A stretch of DNA of 64,000 nt from Solicoccozyma terricola (lineage: Eukaryota; Basidiomycota; Tremellomycetes; Filobasidiales; Piskurozymaceae), in the NCBI GenBank assembly GCA_001600875.1, contig BCLD01000011.1, positions 750,355-814,354 on the forward strand, in the 5' to 3' direction. A program made the translations under genes and the position numbers. Every line of letters starts with the position of its first letter. The stretch's first letter is position 1. A model generated the notes under the pieces. It did no database searches. It was not told the origin of the DNA and saw only the letters and a list, made by a program, of their open reading frames with translations. Shown here piece after piece: positions 55,417 to 64,000 of the stretch.

Positions 55417-57799
55417 ATGTCATCGCTCATCCGATGGTTTGCAGGTGGAAGCGATACCTCGACTTCCACATCTTCATCTACGTCGACGACCAACAGACGA
55501 CACGAACCACATCCAACTCCTTCTTCATCTCTACCTAATCCATTCGGACCCTATTCAACTCTAACATCCTCCTCCATCCCATGTCCCACTCCACCTCGTT
55601 CCCACTCCCCATCGTTTTCCCAACCATCATCAACTACAACATCGCCTTCCACCTCTCCATCTCCACAACCACGGCATCATCACATCGATCATTCACGTCC
55701 ACTATATCGACGTGCTTCAACGTTGATTACGATCGATGAAGTCGATTCAAACGCTTCGAATGCATCGACCATCACAACGAGAACTATGGTGATGCATGGT
55801 ACGTCGGATGGTTTTTCGCGCACGGGAAAGGATAGGAGAGGAAGTTTGCAGATGGAGAGAAGGGGTAGTGGAGATGCGGAAGAGAGAGGGGAAGATGAAT
55901 CGTTGTTGATTATAAATCAAAGTCGTCGAGATTCACACCAATCCCATCGATCCCACGTCTCGCACGTCTCCCACCTCTCCAACCAATCACATCGTACCCA
56001 CCCAGCAGACGAGGAAGACGAAGAATTCCCTCCTTTAAAATGGTATAAAAGACCTCTTTTCCTAGCTGGAATCAAATTATCAATACTTTTCGTCGTATTC
56101 ACAGCGGTGTTGGGTGGGACCTTATGGTTTGGTGTTCCTAGAATAGATGAGTGAGTTGTGATGACAATGAGCACGGAGAGAAGAAAGGATAGGAGCAGAA
56201 TTGATTTTATATGCGTGTTTCGCTCAGAGCGGATAAACCTGCAGTCAAGATTCCAAAATCATTCGCTGATTTACAAGCGTTAAACACTCTCTTTCAAAAG
56301 TATAAAGGGTTGTATCCATACAAGATTTTAGCTTGTGGTGTTGTTACGTATCTATTGTGGGTATTTTGCATCTTCTCCCCCGCGCGCAGGGGAACTGGGT
56401 GATAGAGGAGAGACACTCATCGTTGACGATATGACGCTATCTTGGGGATCTCAGTGTTCAAGCATTCTCATTACCTGGATCGATGTATATTTCGATTATA
56501 TTCGGAGCAGCTTACGGGATTATTGAAGGATTGTTATTGAGTTGTTTGGTGAGAGGTCATATGTGTGGTTGGTCTCCCGCAATGTACGAGGGATCTAACG
56601 CCAGCTGGGTACCCCATTCCACAGTGTGAAGCATTCGGTGCAGTCCTTTGCTACACTTTATCCGCGATCGTCGGTCCTCCTCTTCTAACCATCCCGTCGT
56701 ATCGCAAGAGGTTGGAGACTTGGAGGATTAGAATCATGGGTGATGAGAGTAAAGGGGAGAGGGTAGGATGGGATGGCGTGTTTTCGTTCTTGATTGTCCT
56801 CAGGTGAGTACGATTGGCCGTTCCGTCGTCATCCGCTTGGAATCCGCTGACTGAATCGATCATTTTCATCATCCAGAATCGCACCATTCCCACCTCACTG
56901 GATAGCAAATGTCGTTGCACCTCATTTAGGAATATCACCATTACTTTTCTGGCTAGCGTGTTTTATCGGCATCGCGCCTGTTTCCGTGATTCACGTCACC
57001 ATTGGATCAGGGTTGGACTCGATGACATCTGCAGAGGACTTTCATCTCTTAAGTTTGAGGAATGTCTTGGGTTTGGTAGGTGTTGGAGTGGCGGTTTTGA
57101 TTCCAGTGGGATTGAAGTGAGTTCGGAATGGGGATTTGGGGGGGGGGGGGGGGGAAAGTCGCAAGCACCTAATGTTATACCTTGATGAATCCCTCTAGAC
57201 GGGTATTTAAAAGGGATCTCACGGGTCTTTCCGACGTTGAAGCTGCTCTCACCGACCCACACGGGGCTAAAATCACTTATGACGAAGAATCGTCCTCGGA
57301 TGATTCACAGAACACGACGGCGAGCGATGAGCAATACTACGCTGGAGACCTGTTCTCCTACCAAGCGCAAGACAGTGGAGTCATGCTATCACCACCGCAA
57401 CCACAATACCTCGTTGACGAAGCGGATGGGAATGTCCAAGTGGGGAGATTTACATCTCGGGACAAGGGGAAAGGACGGGTGGCGGACATGGGTTTACAGC
57501 GGGCTCTGGACATGCTTCGGAATGATGAGGATGAAGAGGTCGTTGCAGTTGTGTACGACGACGACGACGACGAGGAGCTGGATGATATCGATCGGGATGA
57601 GCTTGAGGGGTTGTATGATGCGGTAGGGGATGCTGAAGAGGGTAATGGAGATGAAGAAGATGAGGCACAGGCGCTGTATCCGGTCAAGGAGTATCCACGG
57701 TATTCTCGCACGAAGAGTTATGGAACTATTCCAGGGACGGACAAGGATCAAGGGACGATCAAGCAGAGGAGATCAGGGTGGTGGAAATTGTGGCGATGA
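55417..57799 (+). CDS. VTT-domain membrane protein (TMEM41/Tvp38 type)
   Basis: Start ATG 55417 (MSSLIRWFAGGSDTS). A disordered Ser/Thr/Pro-rich N-terminus of about 200 residues leads to the first membrane segment (RPLFLAGIKLSILFVVFTAV). The VTT core follows across exons: FVQAFSLPGSMYISIIFGAA, then YGIIEGLLLSCL, CEAFGAVLCYTLSAIVGPPL, APFPPHWIANVVAPHLGISP and FWLACFIGIAPVSVIHVTIG. It ends with VLGLVGVGVAVLIPVGLK. FSLPGS and the APFPPHWxxN block are hallmarks of VTT/TMEM41 proteins, which act as ER or Golgi lipid scramblases in lipid transport and autophagy. The C-terminal about 200 residues are acidic and include a DDDDDEE run and an NEGDEEDEAQ-like stretch, ending WWKLWR. One intron has a 17-base poly-G. 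Confidence 0.86.
57138..57154 (+). repeat. Poly-G run (17) in VTT-protein intron
   Basis: The run begins about 20 bases after the donor GTGAGT that ends the VGLK exon. Confidence 0.9.
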
Positions 57800-57871
57800 G
57801 AAGATGTCTGAACATTATGCGTTGTAGATATTAGAACCCAACTTGTATATTTGTGAAATGCAAAAATTCAT

Positions 57872-58704
57872 TCATCGCATTATTGTCGTTTGCGATATAT
57901 CCTCCATGGGTCGCCCGTCCAGTGTCTCTCCCAACAGCGTCTCTACGGCTGCCGCATCCTTCGCTGCCTGCTCTTCCTGCTGCTCCTTCAATTTCCCTAT
58001 TCTTCGTTGAAGTATTCGCAATCCACCCTCCGATGCTCCGAGTATGATACCCATCACCGAAGTCCGAAGGACGAGCGTCGTTTGAAAGCGGTCTTCGATG
58101 TCGTTCCCCAAGAGTCAATCTCCACTCGCAATTCCTTCTTTCGAATACCAACTCACATAGCAAACTAATAGCCAAACCCATAACTCCACCAGCTACACCT
58201 CCATCAACCCACTCATACCCTTCTACTGGCTTCCCTCTATCCACAGCCTTTCCTTTCCAACCCGGACCATCCACCGTAGAATCCTGCACACTTCTTCTCA
58301 GTTTCCCAGCTCCTTCCTCTGTCAATACGTATCCTGCCGTTGCGGCGCCGAGGAGAAGACCGTCTCTGGCGCCTTGACGAGCTGCACCGAAGAGCATACG
58401 GTAGTTGCGTGTTTTGGTGTAGAAGTACTGGGCGAGGAAGGAATGTATACTATGTTAGAGACCTTCCGTTGTCATATTGAGACTGAGCTCTCTCCTCGCT
58501 CACCCATCCCTGGATCGTGGTTGGTTGTCTGTGTGCATTTTCAGCCAAGAACCTCAACCTCGCTCGAGAACCTCCTCTGGACATGCCGATGACCAGTCCG
58601 AGTGCAAGAGCCGTTGGAGGAAGAATGATCATCCGACGTGGGAGATTGATATTCCATATTGTGCGGGAGCCGTCGTCTTCTGCAGGTGGTAGGAAGGTGT
58701 CCAT
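57872..58704 (-). CDS. Small glycine-rich membrane protein, unrecognised
   Basis: Three exons from ATG 58704 give about 230 residues. The N-terminal hydrophobic segment (RMIILPPTALALGLVIGMSR) is followed by RARLRFLAENAHRQPTTIQG. Exon two reads YFYTKTRNYRMLFGAARQGA, then DGLLLGAATAGYVLTEEGAG, and a Gly-rich hydrophobic segment (WVDGGVAGGVMGLAISLL). Exon three reads RFQTTLVLRTSVMGIILGAS, then a charged helical region (RIGKLKEQQEEQAAKDAAAV), ending QTTIMR. Gly-rich helices with GxxxG spacing recall Tim17/Tim22-type mitochondrial membrane proteins, but the match is too weak to name. The introns have normal borders and keep frame, so the gene is probably real. It is divergent from the next gene (215 bases). 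Confidence 0.65.
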
Positions 58705-58919
58705 GGCTGAGGTGTCTATGAGGCTGATGAAGTGGAAGCAGCTGGAGGATATACCGACATGGCGTTGTTCACGCAAGAAATGTTAAACACGTCATCCATG
58801 TCTCTCCAACATCCTCACATCCTCGGACGACGACGACGACGACCAAGATACTACTACCACTCCCACCATATCCCCCAATCCCCAATCCCAATCCCGCACA
58901 CAGTGACACCCCCACCCAC

Positions 58920-59846
58920 ATGGCAAGCCCCGGCACCGCACCATCCACCCCTTCAAGCGCAGACAGCAACTTTCAAGACGATCTACTCGAAGATGAACCA
59001 AGTCCGATCGGCGGACGTGGTGAGCTGTTTGATTCGTCTCCGTTTCAGGAGGATGGAGAGGGCGTGAGGTCAGATTTGGTTCAAGGTGGTGAAGTGGATG
59101 CGATGGTACGTAAATCGAATGGAAAGGTCACCAACGCTTGCGACAGCATGCGGTTGGGGGTCCCCTCGAGCTAAACCCTATACCGCCTTCTTCCTCCCTC
59201 GTAGGACACTCAACCCACCGGCGAAGCGATCACTCCTTCTCAGAACGAAGCTGTACAAACTACCTCACATTCATCCCAACAAAAGGGGAAAGGAATAGTT
59301 CCGCCTGAAGCGGCTCCTGAAGGGATCGACGTCGGTAGTTGGATTTCAGTCAATGCAGCAGGTGGGAAGAAACAGCCATTATTAGATGAAGAGTTGGTCA
59401 AGACGTGGAACACAAGTGAGTTTTGAACATGAGGAGAGGAGACTTTGGCCTTTATACTTTGGGGGAAATCCTGAGGGGTTGGGGCTTTTGGAATTTTACT
59501 GATGGGGTACCCGATCATCCAACCCCCTCTTTCTTTACCTTTTGGCAGGGTACGCTGGGATCGTTGATAGACTGGCATATCCGTCCGCATCTCCGTTCGA
59601 GCAATCTCAGCAAGTCAATACGGCTCACTCGTAGGATGGTATTTGAAAGGTCCGGATGATTGACTGCAAGTCATAAAACCCAACAAAACATCAATCGCCT
59701 TCCTGCTCGAGATCTTTGGCAATGACGGGTTTTTGGGAGAAATCAATCTCCTGGATCCTTACTCAATCAACCGAATGCCAATCCCAGCATTCCAATCCAT
59801 CCTGACCCTCCCCCGGGGCGTTCACATCCTCTGGAATCCCCTGTAG
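58920..59846 (+). CDS. Small hypothetical protein, unrecognised
   Basis: Start ATG 58920 (MASPGTAPSTPSSADSNF). The first two exons encode a disordered, acidic, Ser-rich region: FQDDLLEDEPSPIGGRGELF and then DVGSWISVNAAGGKKQPLL. A folded-looking part follows (ELVKTWNTRYAGIVDRLAYP). The last exon is best read as IFGNDGFLGEINLLDPYSIN then RMPIPAFQSILTLPRGVHIL, ending WNPL at 59846. The join across 59620-59710 is uncertain. A short stretch YGSLVGWYLKGPDD in another frame there may be a small extra exon. About 200 residues. The family is not recognised. Confidence 0.5.
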
Positions 59847-60402
59847 TCCACGTCTTCGCATGCGGAATATCGCGCAAACCGCCCATTTACGACAATATCA
59901 CGAACGGCCAGCTATGCATCCTTAATCTGTTCTGACCTTGTTGTTCACTTCATATTGCATTTTTCTTCTAATACGACGGCGTGTGATTGCATGATACTGC
60001 GACTGCTACCGTTGACACACGAACGTTTTGACGGTGGCAGCTTGAGCTTCCCTCGACGGCTTTTATTAGCCATTTCATGATTTCATGATTTCATCACTTG
60101 ATCCGGATTTCCAGTCTACATCGACCGAGCTCTATGGTCAGCATCACAACAGTCACACCAGCATCAGCACACCACACCCGCCAGCAAGCTCCCACGCCGC
60201 TACCCATTCCAGACTCTCCCATGCCAGCAACGACCCAGATCGACTTCCGCCGTCTTGTCGCTACCAACGCACCAGCCGTCTAACATCAGCTCAAAAATCC
60301 TTCAGGCAAGGATTCGTTACGTGCGCACCGCACCCAGGACATCCCCTGCTCAAGGCATCGGATATCGACCTTCCATTATAGACCGAGTAGACGAGTGACA
60401 CG
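59847..60402 (+). other. Intergenic region, NHA1 promoter and leader
   Basis: No gene is supported. A frame of about 98 codons at 60085-60381 lies directly upstream of the antiporter start but has no family resemblance and is probably leader sequence. Confidence 0.5.
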
Positions 60403-63175
60403 ATGGTAGCTCTCGCTGTGACCGAGACTTCGATTGCTCTCGCCATCGTGGGTGGATATATCATCCTGATAGGACTCTTTAGCTATCTATTGAAGGACAG
60501 GTTGTTCTTGTGTGAGTGAGGAGAGGACTGCAGTCCGATGGAAATTCTGATGATCATGGGGTTGTTTCAACACAGCTGAGGCTCTTTTGGCTCTTATCGC
60601 CGGGATCATCTTCGGACCTATCGCTGCAGATTGGTTCTCACCGCTCAGATGGGCAGGTAGCGAAGAGCAGTTGAATACTTTGACGTGAGTGGAGTAATTG
60701 GCAGGAGGTCGGTGAACGCATGGCTGACCTGAAGATAGCTGTTACCGAGGTGTAGATATCAGAGTGAGTGCAGACGAGTTTCAATTTCTTTTCAGGGGGG
60801 ATCTACGATCTGATATCTTATTCATATGATCAGTTACACGAACCGTCATCGGAATTCAAGTCCTCTTCACCGGTATTTCCCTCCCAAAGTTCGTATCTCC
60901 CCATATCAACTTACGCAACCCGCACCTAAACCCTCACTACCAATCATCGGTAGAGCCTACCTTCGCAAAGAATGGCTATCCCTCGTCGTACTTCTTGGAC
61001 CAATCATGCTCTGCGCTTGGTTCTCTGTGGCGTTGCTCATTTGGGGACTGATTCCTGATTTGACATTTGTGAGTTGAAGTTGGTGAGAACGGGTGAGGAG
61101 ACATTGTGCTGAAATTGAGTATATGTCTAGTTGGAGACTTTGGTCATTTCAGCTTGTGTCACCCCGACAGATCCGGTACTAGCTAATGTGAGTTCTCTAA
61201 TGGCCTGCTGTATCTAAGCATAGACTTATTTCCTGCATGAATTTTCAGTCTATTTGCAAAGGTCGATTTGCCGAGAAGTGAGTGGATTGGATGGTGAGAC
61301 GGACACGCAGAATAAACTGACGGATGGCATATCTTCAACAGACACGTTCCTCTTCACGTTCGGAACATCATCGGTGCGTACATGTCTCTCTGTGAGCTGC
61401 ATTCCTGATCCTGACCCTCTTGCTTTGTACTTCTAGTGGCAGAGAGCGGTGCCAATGATGGTTTAGGGTAAGTGGGAACGCAGGCGACTAGCATCTTTCT
61501 CAACGGTTGCTTACCTTGGGTTCAAATGCTCGTGTTAAGATTCCCATTCCTTTTCATGGGAATGTACCTCATCCTCCGACACAGTCCCGATAACCCGGTG
61601 CACACGATCGGCGGAGCTGTCGGGCAGTGGTAAGCGCTGTCGCTATCTTCTTGGGAGAAGGCCGGACGTTGATATTTTATTGCTGCAGGTTCTACAACAT
61701 CATCCTATACCAAATTTGCCTCTCCATCGTGTTGGGAGCTATCATCGGATAGTAAGTACGGTTTGTTGGTTTTTTGGCGGGCGCACAGATTGAATGTCGT
61801 ACTTTGTACTCCTTCAAAGCGTTGCCAGGAAGACCTTGAAATACGCAGAGAAGAAAGATCTCATCGATCATGATAACTTCCTTGCGTATGGAGTAGGATT
61901 AGCCTTCTTTACCTTGGGGACGGTTGGTATGATTGGATCGGACGAGATTTTATGGTGAGAATTCTCGTAAACAGGTTCTGAAGTGTTTCTCACCAACCAT
62001 TGATTGCCTCTGATAACAGCTGCTTTGTTGTTGGCAATGCTTTCACAGTGAGTCTAATCAGCCTGACTGATCGGTGAACTGTCGAAGCTTACAACCTGCG
62101 GAACTCTATGGCCGGTAGTGGGACGACTGGTGAGCGGCTCGACATGCCCACGACATTTTGCAAAACTGAAGACTTCTTTCATCGGCAACAGGTTCCGTGT
62201 GCAGACCGAGGATCACGCCTTTCAAGATGTCATTGACACACTGCTGAACACTGCAATCTTCCTATACATGTGAGTTAGAACGCGAAACTCACCAGCTGCT
62301 ATCGTTGACCACTTTCCCCGTCCCATCTGTACAGCGGTAGCATCATGCCCTGGTCGCATTTCAACAACTTCTGGGGCATCACGCCATGGCGACTGGTTGT
62401 GCTTGGAATCCTCGTCATGGTCGTTCGGCGGGTGCCATGGATCATCGCGATGTCCAAATTCATCCCTACTCTTCTCACGTTCTACGAAGCATGCTTTGCT
62501 GGATTTTTTGGACCCATCGGCGTTGGAGCCGTGTTTTATGTCCAGGTGGCTTTTGAATTCCTGCCTGCCGACAGAGAGCGTTTGATCAAGTGAGATTTTG
62601 GTGGATGTCCGAGTTTGGGGTTGTATCGATGTTGATCCTTTAAGCGCTTGCAGCGTCATCGAACCGGTCGTGTATTTCTTGGTTCTGACCTCGGTGATTG
62701 TGCACGGTGAGTTGGATAGAATGTCAAGTCCTCCAAGTCGTCAAGCTGAGGGGGGCGTTGCGCCGCGCTAGGGATCACAATCCCTATTGGAAAAGGCTTC
62801 ACCCTCGCTCGTCGTACCCTCACGATGACTAAATCGATGGCCAGCGAAAGCAACCTAGTGTCCCAACTGCCTCCAGCCCCGTCCGGACTACCCACCGCAC
62901 CTGTAGAGGAATCCACAGAGTCCAGGGCTGCAACGGAGAATGAGTCTCCCAAAACAGCGACGTTTGCCGAGGGTCATGCGATATTACCCACCTCGATGGG
63001 AACACAAGGCCGTTCCCGCAATGGGAATGGAGAGGAGAGCGGTATCAGATTCGACGAGAATACCATCTCCGATACACCGAGGGTAGGCGGGCCTATGAGG
63101 ATGGAAAAAGGGCCAGAATCGATCCTGTTGGTTTCGAGGCCACCCAGTCCGGTCAACGTCGTCGCAGGAAGATGA
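60403..63175 (+). CDS. NHA1: Na+/H+ antiporter, NHA1/CPA1 type
   Basis: This plasma-membrane exchanger exports Na+ or K+ for H+. Start ATG 60403 (MVALAVTETSIALAIV). Many short exons encode LALIAGIIFGPIAADWFSPL, TRTVIGIQVLFTGISLP, ISACVTPTDPVLANSICKGR (the CPA1 TPTDP motif), NIIVAESGANDGLGFPFLF (ESGANDG), GLAFFTLGTVGMIGSDEIL and FVVGNAFTWDDWFRVQTED. They continue with FLYIGSIMPWSHFNNFWGIT, then VVRRVPWIIAMSKFIPTLL and GFFGPIGVGAVFYVQVAFEF. A hydrophilic C-terminal tail follows (SLVSQLPPAPSGLPTAPVEE and later NVVAGR). The in-frame join before TRTVIGIQV is best served by a 14-base exon at 60750-60763 giving CRYQ/I. All transport motifs are intact. Confidence 0.92.
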
Positions 63176-63554
63176 TGCAGAAATGAGCTTGCTGAAATAG
63201 ATAGCTTTGACTGTTGAAAAAAGCAAGTTGTCTGAACTATCGGGTGATCTTGATTCGCCCTCATCCGGCTACGTTGCAGGCCGGAAACAACCCGGTGCCG
63301 ATCCATTCTGTTTTCATTCCGGGATGTACATTAACTTGGGAGCAAAAAAGGTCCGGGGCCCCGAGCTCTGTATTGAATTCGTCATTGGCGTCATAGTAAG
63401 AAGGTGCATTCCAAGTGGCCGGAATGGGTAGCATGAGGTGTCCAGTCGCAACAAGTACCGGCATGGCAGTGGTAGCCGGGGGGTATATAATGGCAGCAGG
63501 GTCTTGTGCCATCGCTCCTGCCGCTCATCACCATCGGCAGCTTCTCGCCCAACC
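63176..63554 (+). other. Intergenic region, promoter of the carboxylesterase gene
   Basis: No gene is supported. Repeated GGTGC and CGGGGG motifs are seen around 63290-63480, with a TATA element near the right end. Confidence 0.5.
63484..63490 (+). promoter_or_regulatory. TATA box of the carboxylesterase gene
   Basis: TATATAA lies about 65 bases upstream of ATG 63555, the usual spacing for a strong, regulated fungal promoter. Confidence 0.6.
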
Positions 63555-64000
63555 ATGACACTCACCATGCTCCCTCTCACCGTCCTCTCCCTGCTCGTCT
63601 CGGGACTGGCATCGGCATCGCCTCTCCTTCCTCGCCAGATGGTCACCAGTAACTCGACCCTGAACTCTACCGCCTCCGCCACGATCAATGCAACTGTGAC
63701 TCTCCCTAACTCGTCTGTCTCTGTCGTGGGCACATACTATCCCTCTTTCGCTCAGGACGTTTACCTTGGAATCCCATTCGCACAACCTCCCGTCGGGGCG
63801 TTGCGTTTCTCTGCCCCCATCGCGCCCATTTACAACTCGTCCAACACCACCATCATCGCCCAGCAGCAAACTCCTGCTTGCTCTCAGATCCCAACTGGAT
63901 CGTTGGCGTCAACATTTGGAGTTTCCGAAGACTGTCTTACACTCAACGTCTATGCTCCGCACGGGCTGAATTCGACCGCAAATCTACCTGTCATGGTCTG
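63555..64000 (+). CDS. Type B carboxylesterase/lipase family, secreted, partial (3' end outside window)
   Basis: Start ATG 63555 (MTLTMLPLTVLSLLVSGLAS) is a signal peptide. The remaining frame is open to the window edge with no intron. The mature part is rich in Asn-x-Ser/Thr sequons (NSTLNSTASATINATVTLPN), so it is probably glycosylated. The family entry motif follows, YLGIPFAQPPVGALRFSAP, then FGVSEDCLTLNVYAPHG. The SEDCLxLNVY motif with its disulfide-forming cysteine is diagnostic of the COesterase family (cholinesterase and lipase type). The catalytic GESAG region lies beyond the window. Only the first 148 codons are visible. Confidence 0.88.
   Translation, partial: MTLTMLPLTVLSLLVSGLASASPLLPRQMVTSNSTLNSTASATINATVTLPNSSVSVVGTYYPSFAQDVYLGIPFAQPPVGALRFSAPIAPIYNSSNTTIIAQQQTPACSQIPTGSLASTFGVSEDCLTLNVYAPHGLNSTANLPVMV

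Noticed and set aside
60085..60381. Frame of 98 codons upstream of NHA1
   Set aside because: No homology or exon chain. It ends just before the antiporter start and is better explained as leader DNA.

Overview
The window is nuclear DNA of a basidiomycete fungus. The closest fit is a tremellomycete related to Cryptococcus or Kwoniella. This rests on genes being densely packed on both strands, on almost every gene being cut by many short introns (about 45-90 bases, GT..AG), on a secreted protein of the CPL1/PriA type, and on the overall style of the proteins. No plasmid, phage, CRISPR or bacterial feature is present. The assembly has one 857-base gap (11193-12049), one single N (14136) and many long mononucleotide runs.

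Layout, left to right: an unrecognised basidiomycete gene (+); a predicted membrane-anchored beta-helix protein (-); an eEF1A-type lysine methyltransferase (+); a disordered AT-hook protein with pentapeptide repeats (-); protein phosphatase 5 (+, interrupted by the gap); a PMC1-type calcium P-type ATPase (+); ubiquitin-activating enzyme E1 (+); a NudC-domain protein (-); a Vip1/Asp1 diphosphoinositol polyphosphate kinase (+); an Opi3-type phospholipid methyltransferase (+); and an intron-containing tRNA-Glu (-).

From 31.7 kb: a CSC1/OSCA/TMEM63-type channel (-); a vacuolar-type carboxypeptidase S of family M20 (-); a CPL1-like secreted cysteine-rich protein (+); an AAAP amino acid permease (+); a 0.34 kb MITE-like element; a CYP53-type P450 (-); a mitochondrial NAD/nucleotide carrier (-); a GH5 glycosidase with a possible myristoylation start (-); an NAD(P)-dependent epimerase-like protein (-); a family 16 methyltransferase (-); a TMEM41/Tvp38-type VTT membrane protein (+); a small glycine-rich membrane protein (-); an unrecognised small gene (+); an NHA1-type Na+/H+ antiporter (+); and the 5' end of a secreted type B carboxylesterase (+), cut by the window edge.

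Most genes are unrelated housekeeping functions rather than a pathway cluster. There is a loose theme of ion and phosphate homeostasis (Ca-ATPase, PP5, inositol pyrophosphate kinase, CSC1 channel, NHA1), but physical proximity alone does not make them a unit. I found no clear new multi-gene system. The most interesting items are the beta-helix membrane protein, the series of tiny exons at the 5' end of UBA1, mononucleotide runs confined to introns and intergenic DNA, the MITE-like element, the CPL1-like protein and the possible N-myristoylation of the GH5 enzyme. Exon joins were worked out by eye from splice signals and reading frame. CDS coordinates give the full start-to-stop span including introns.
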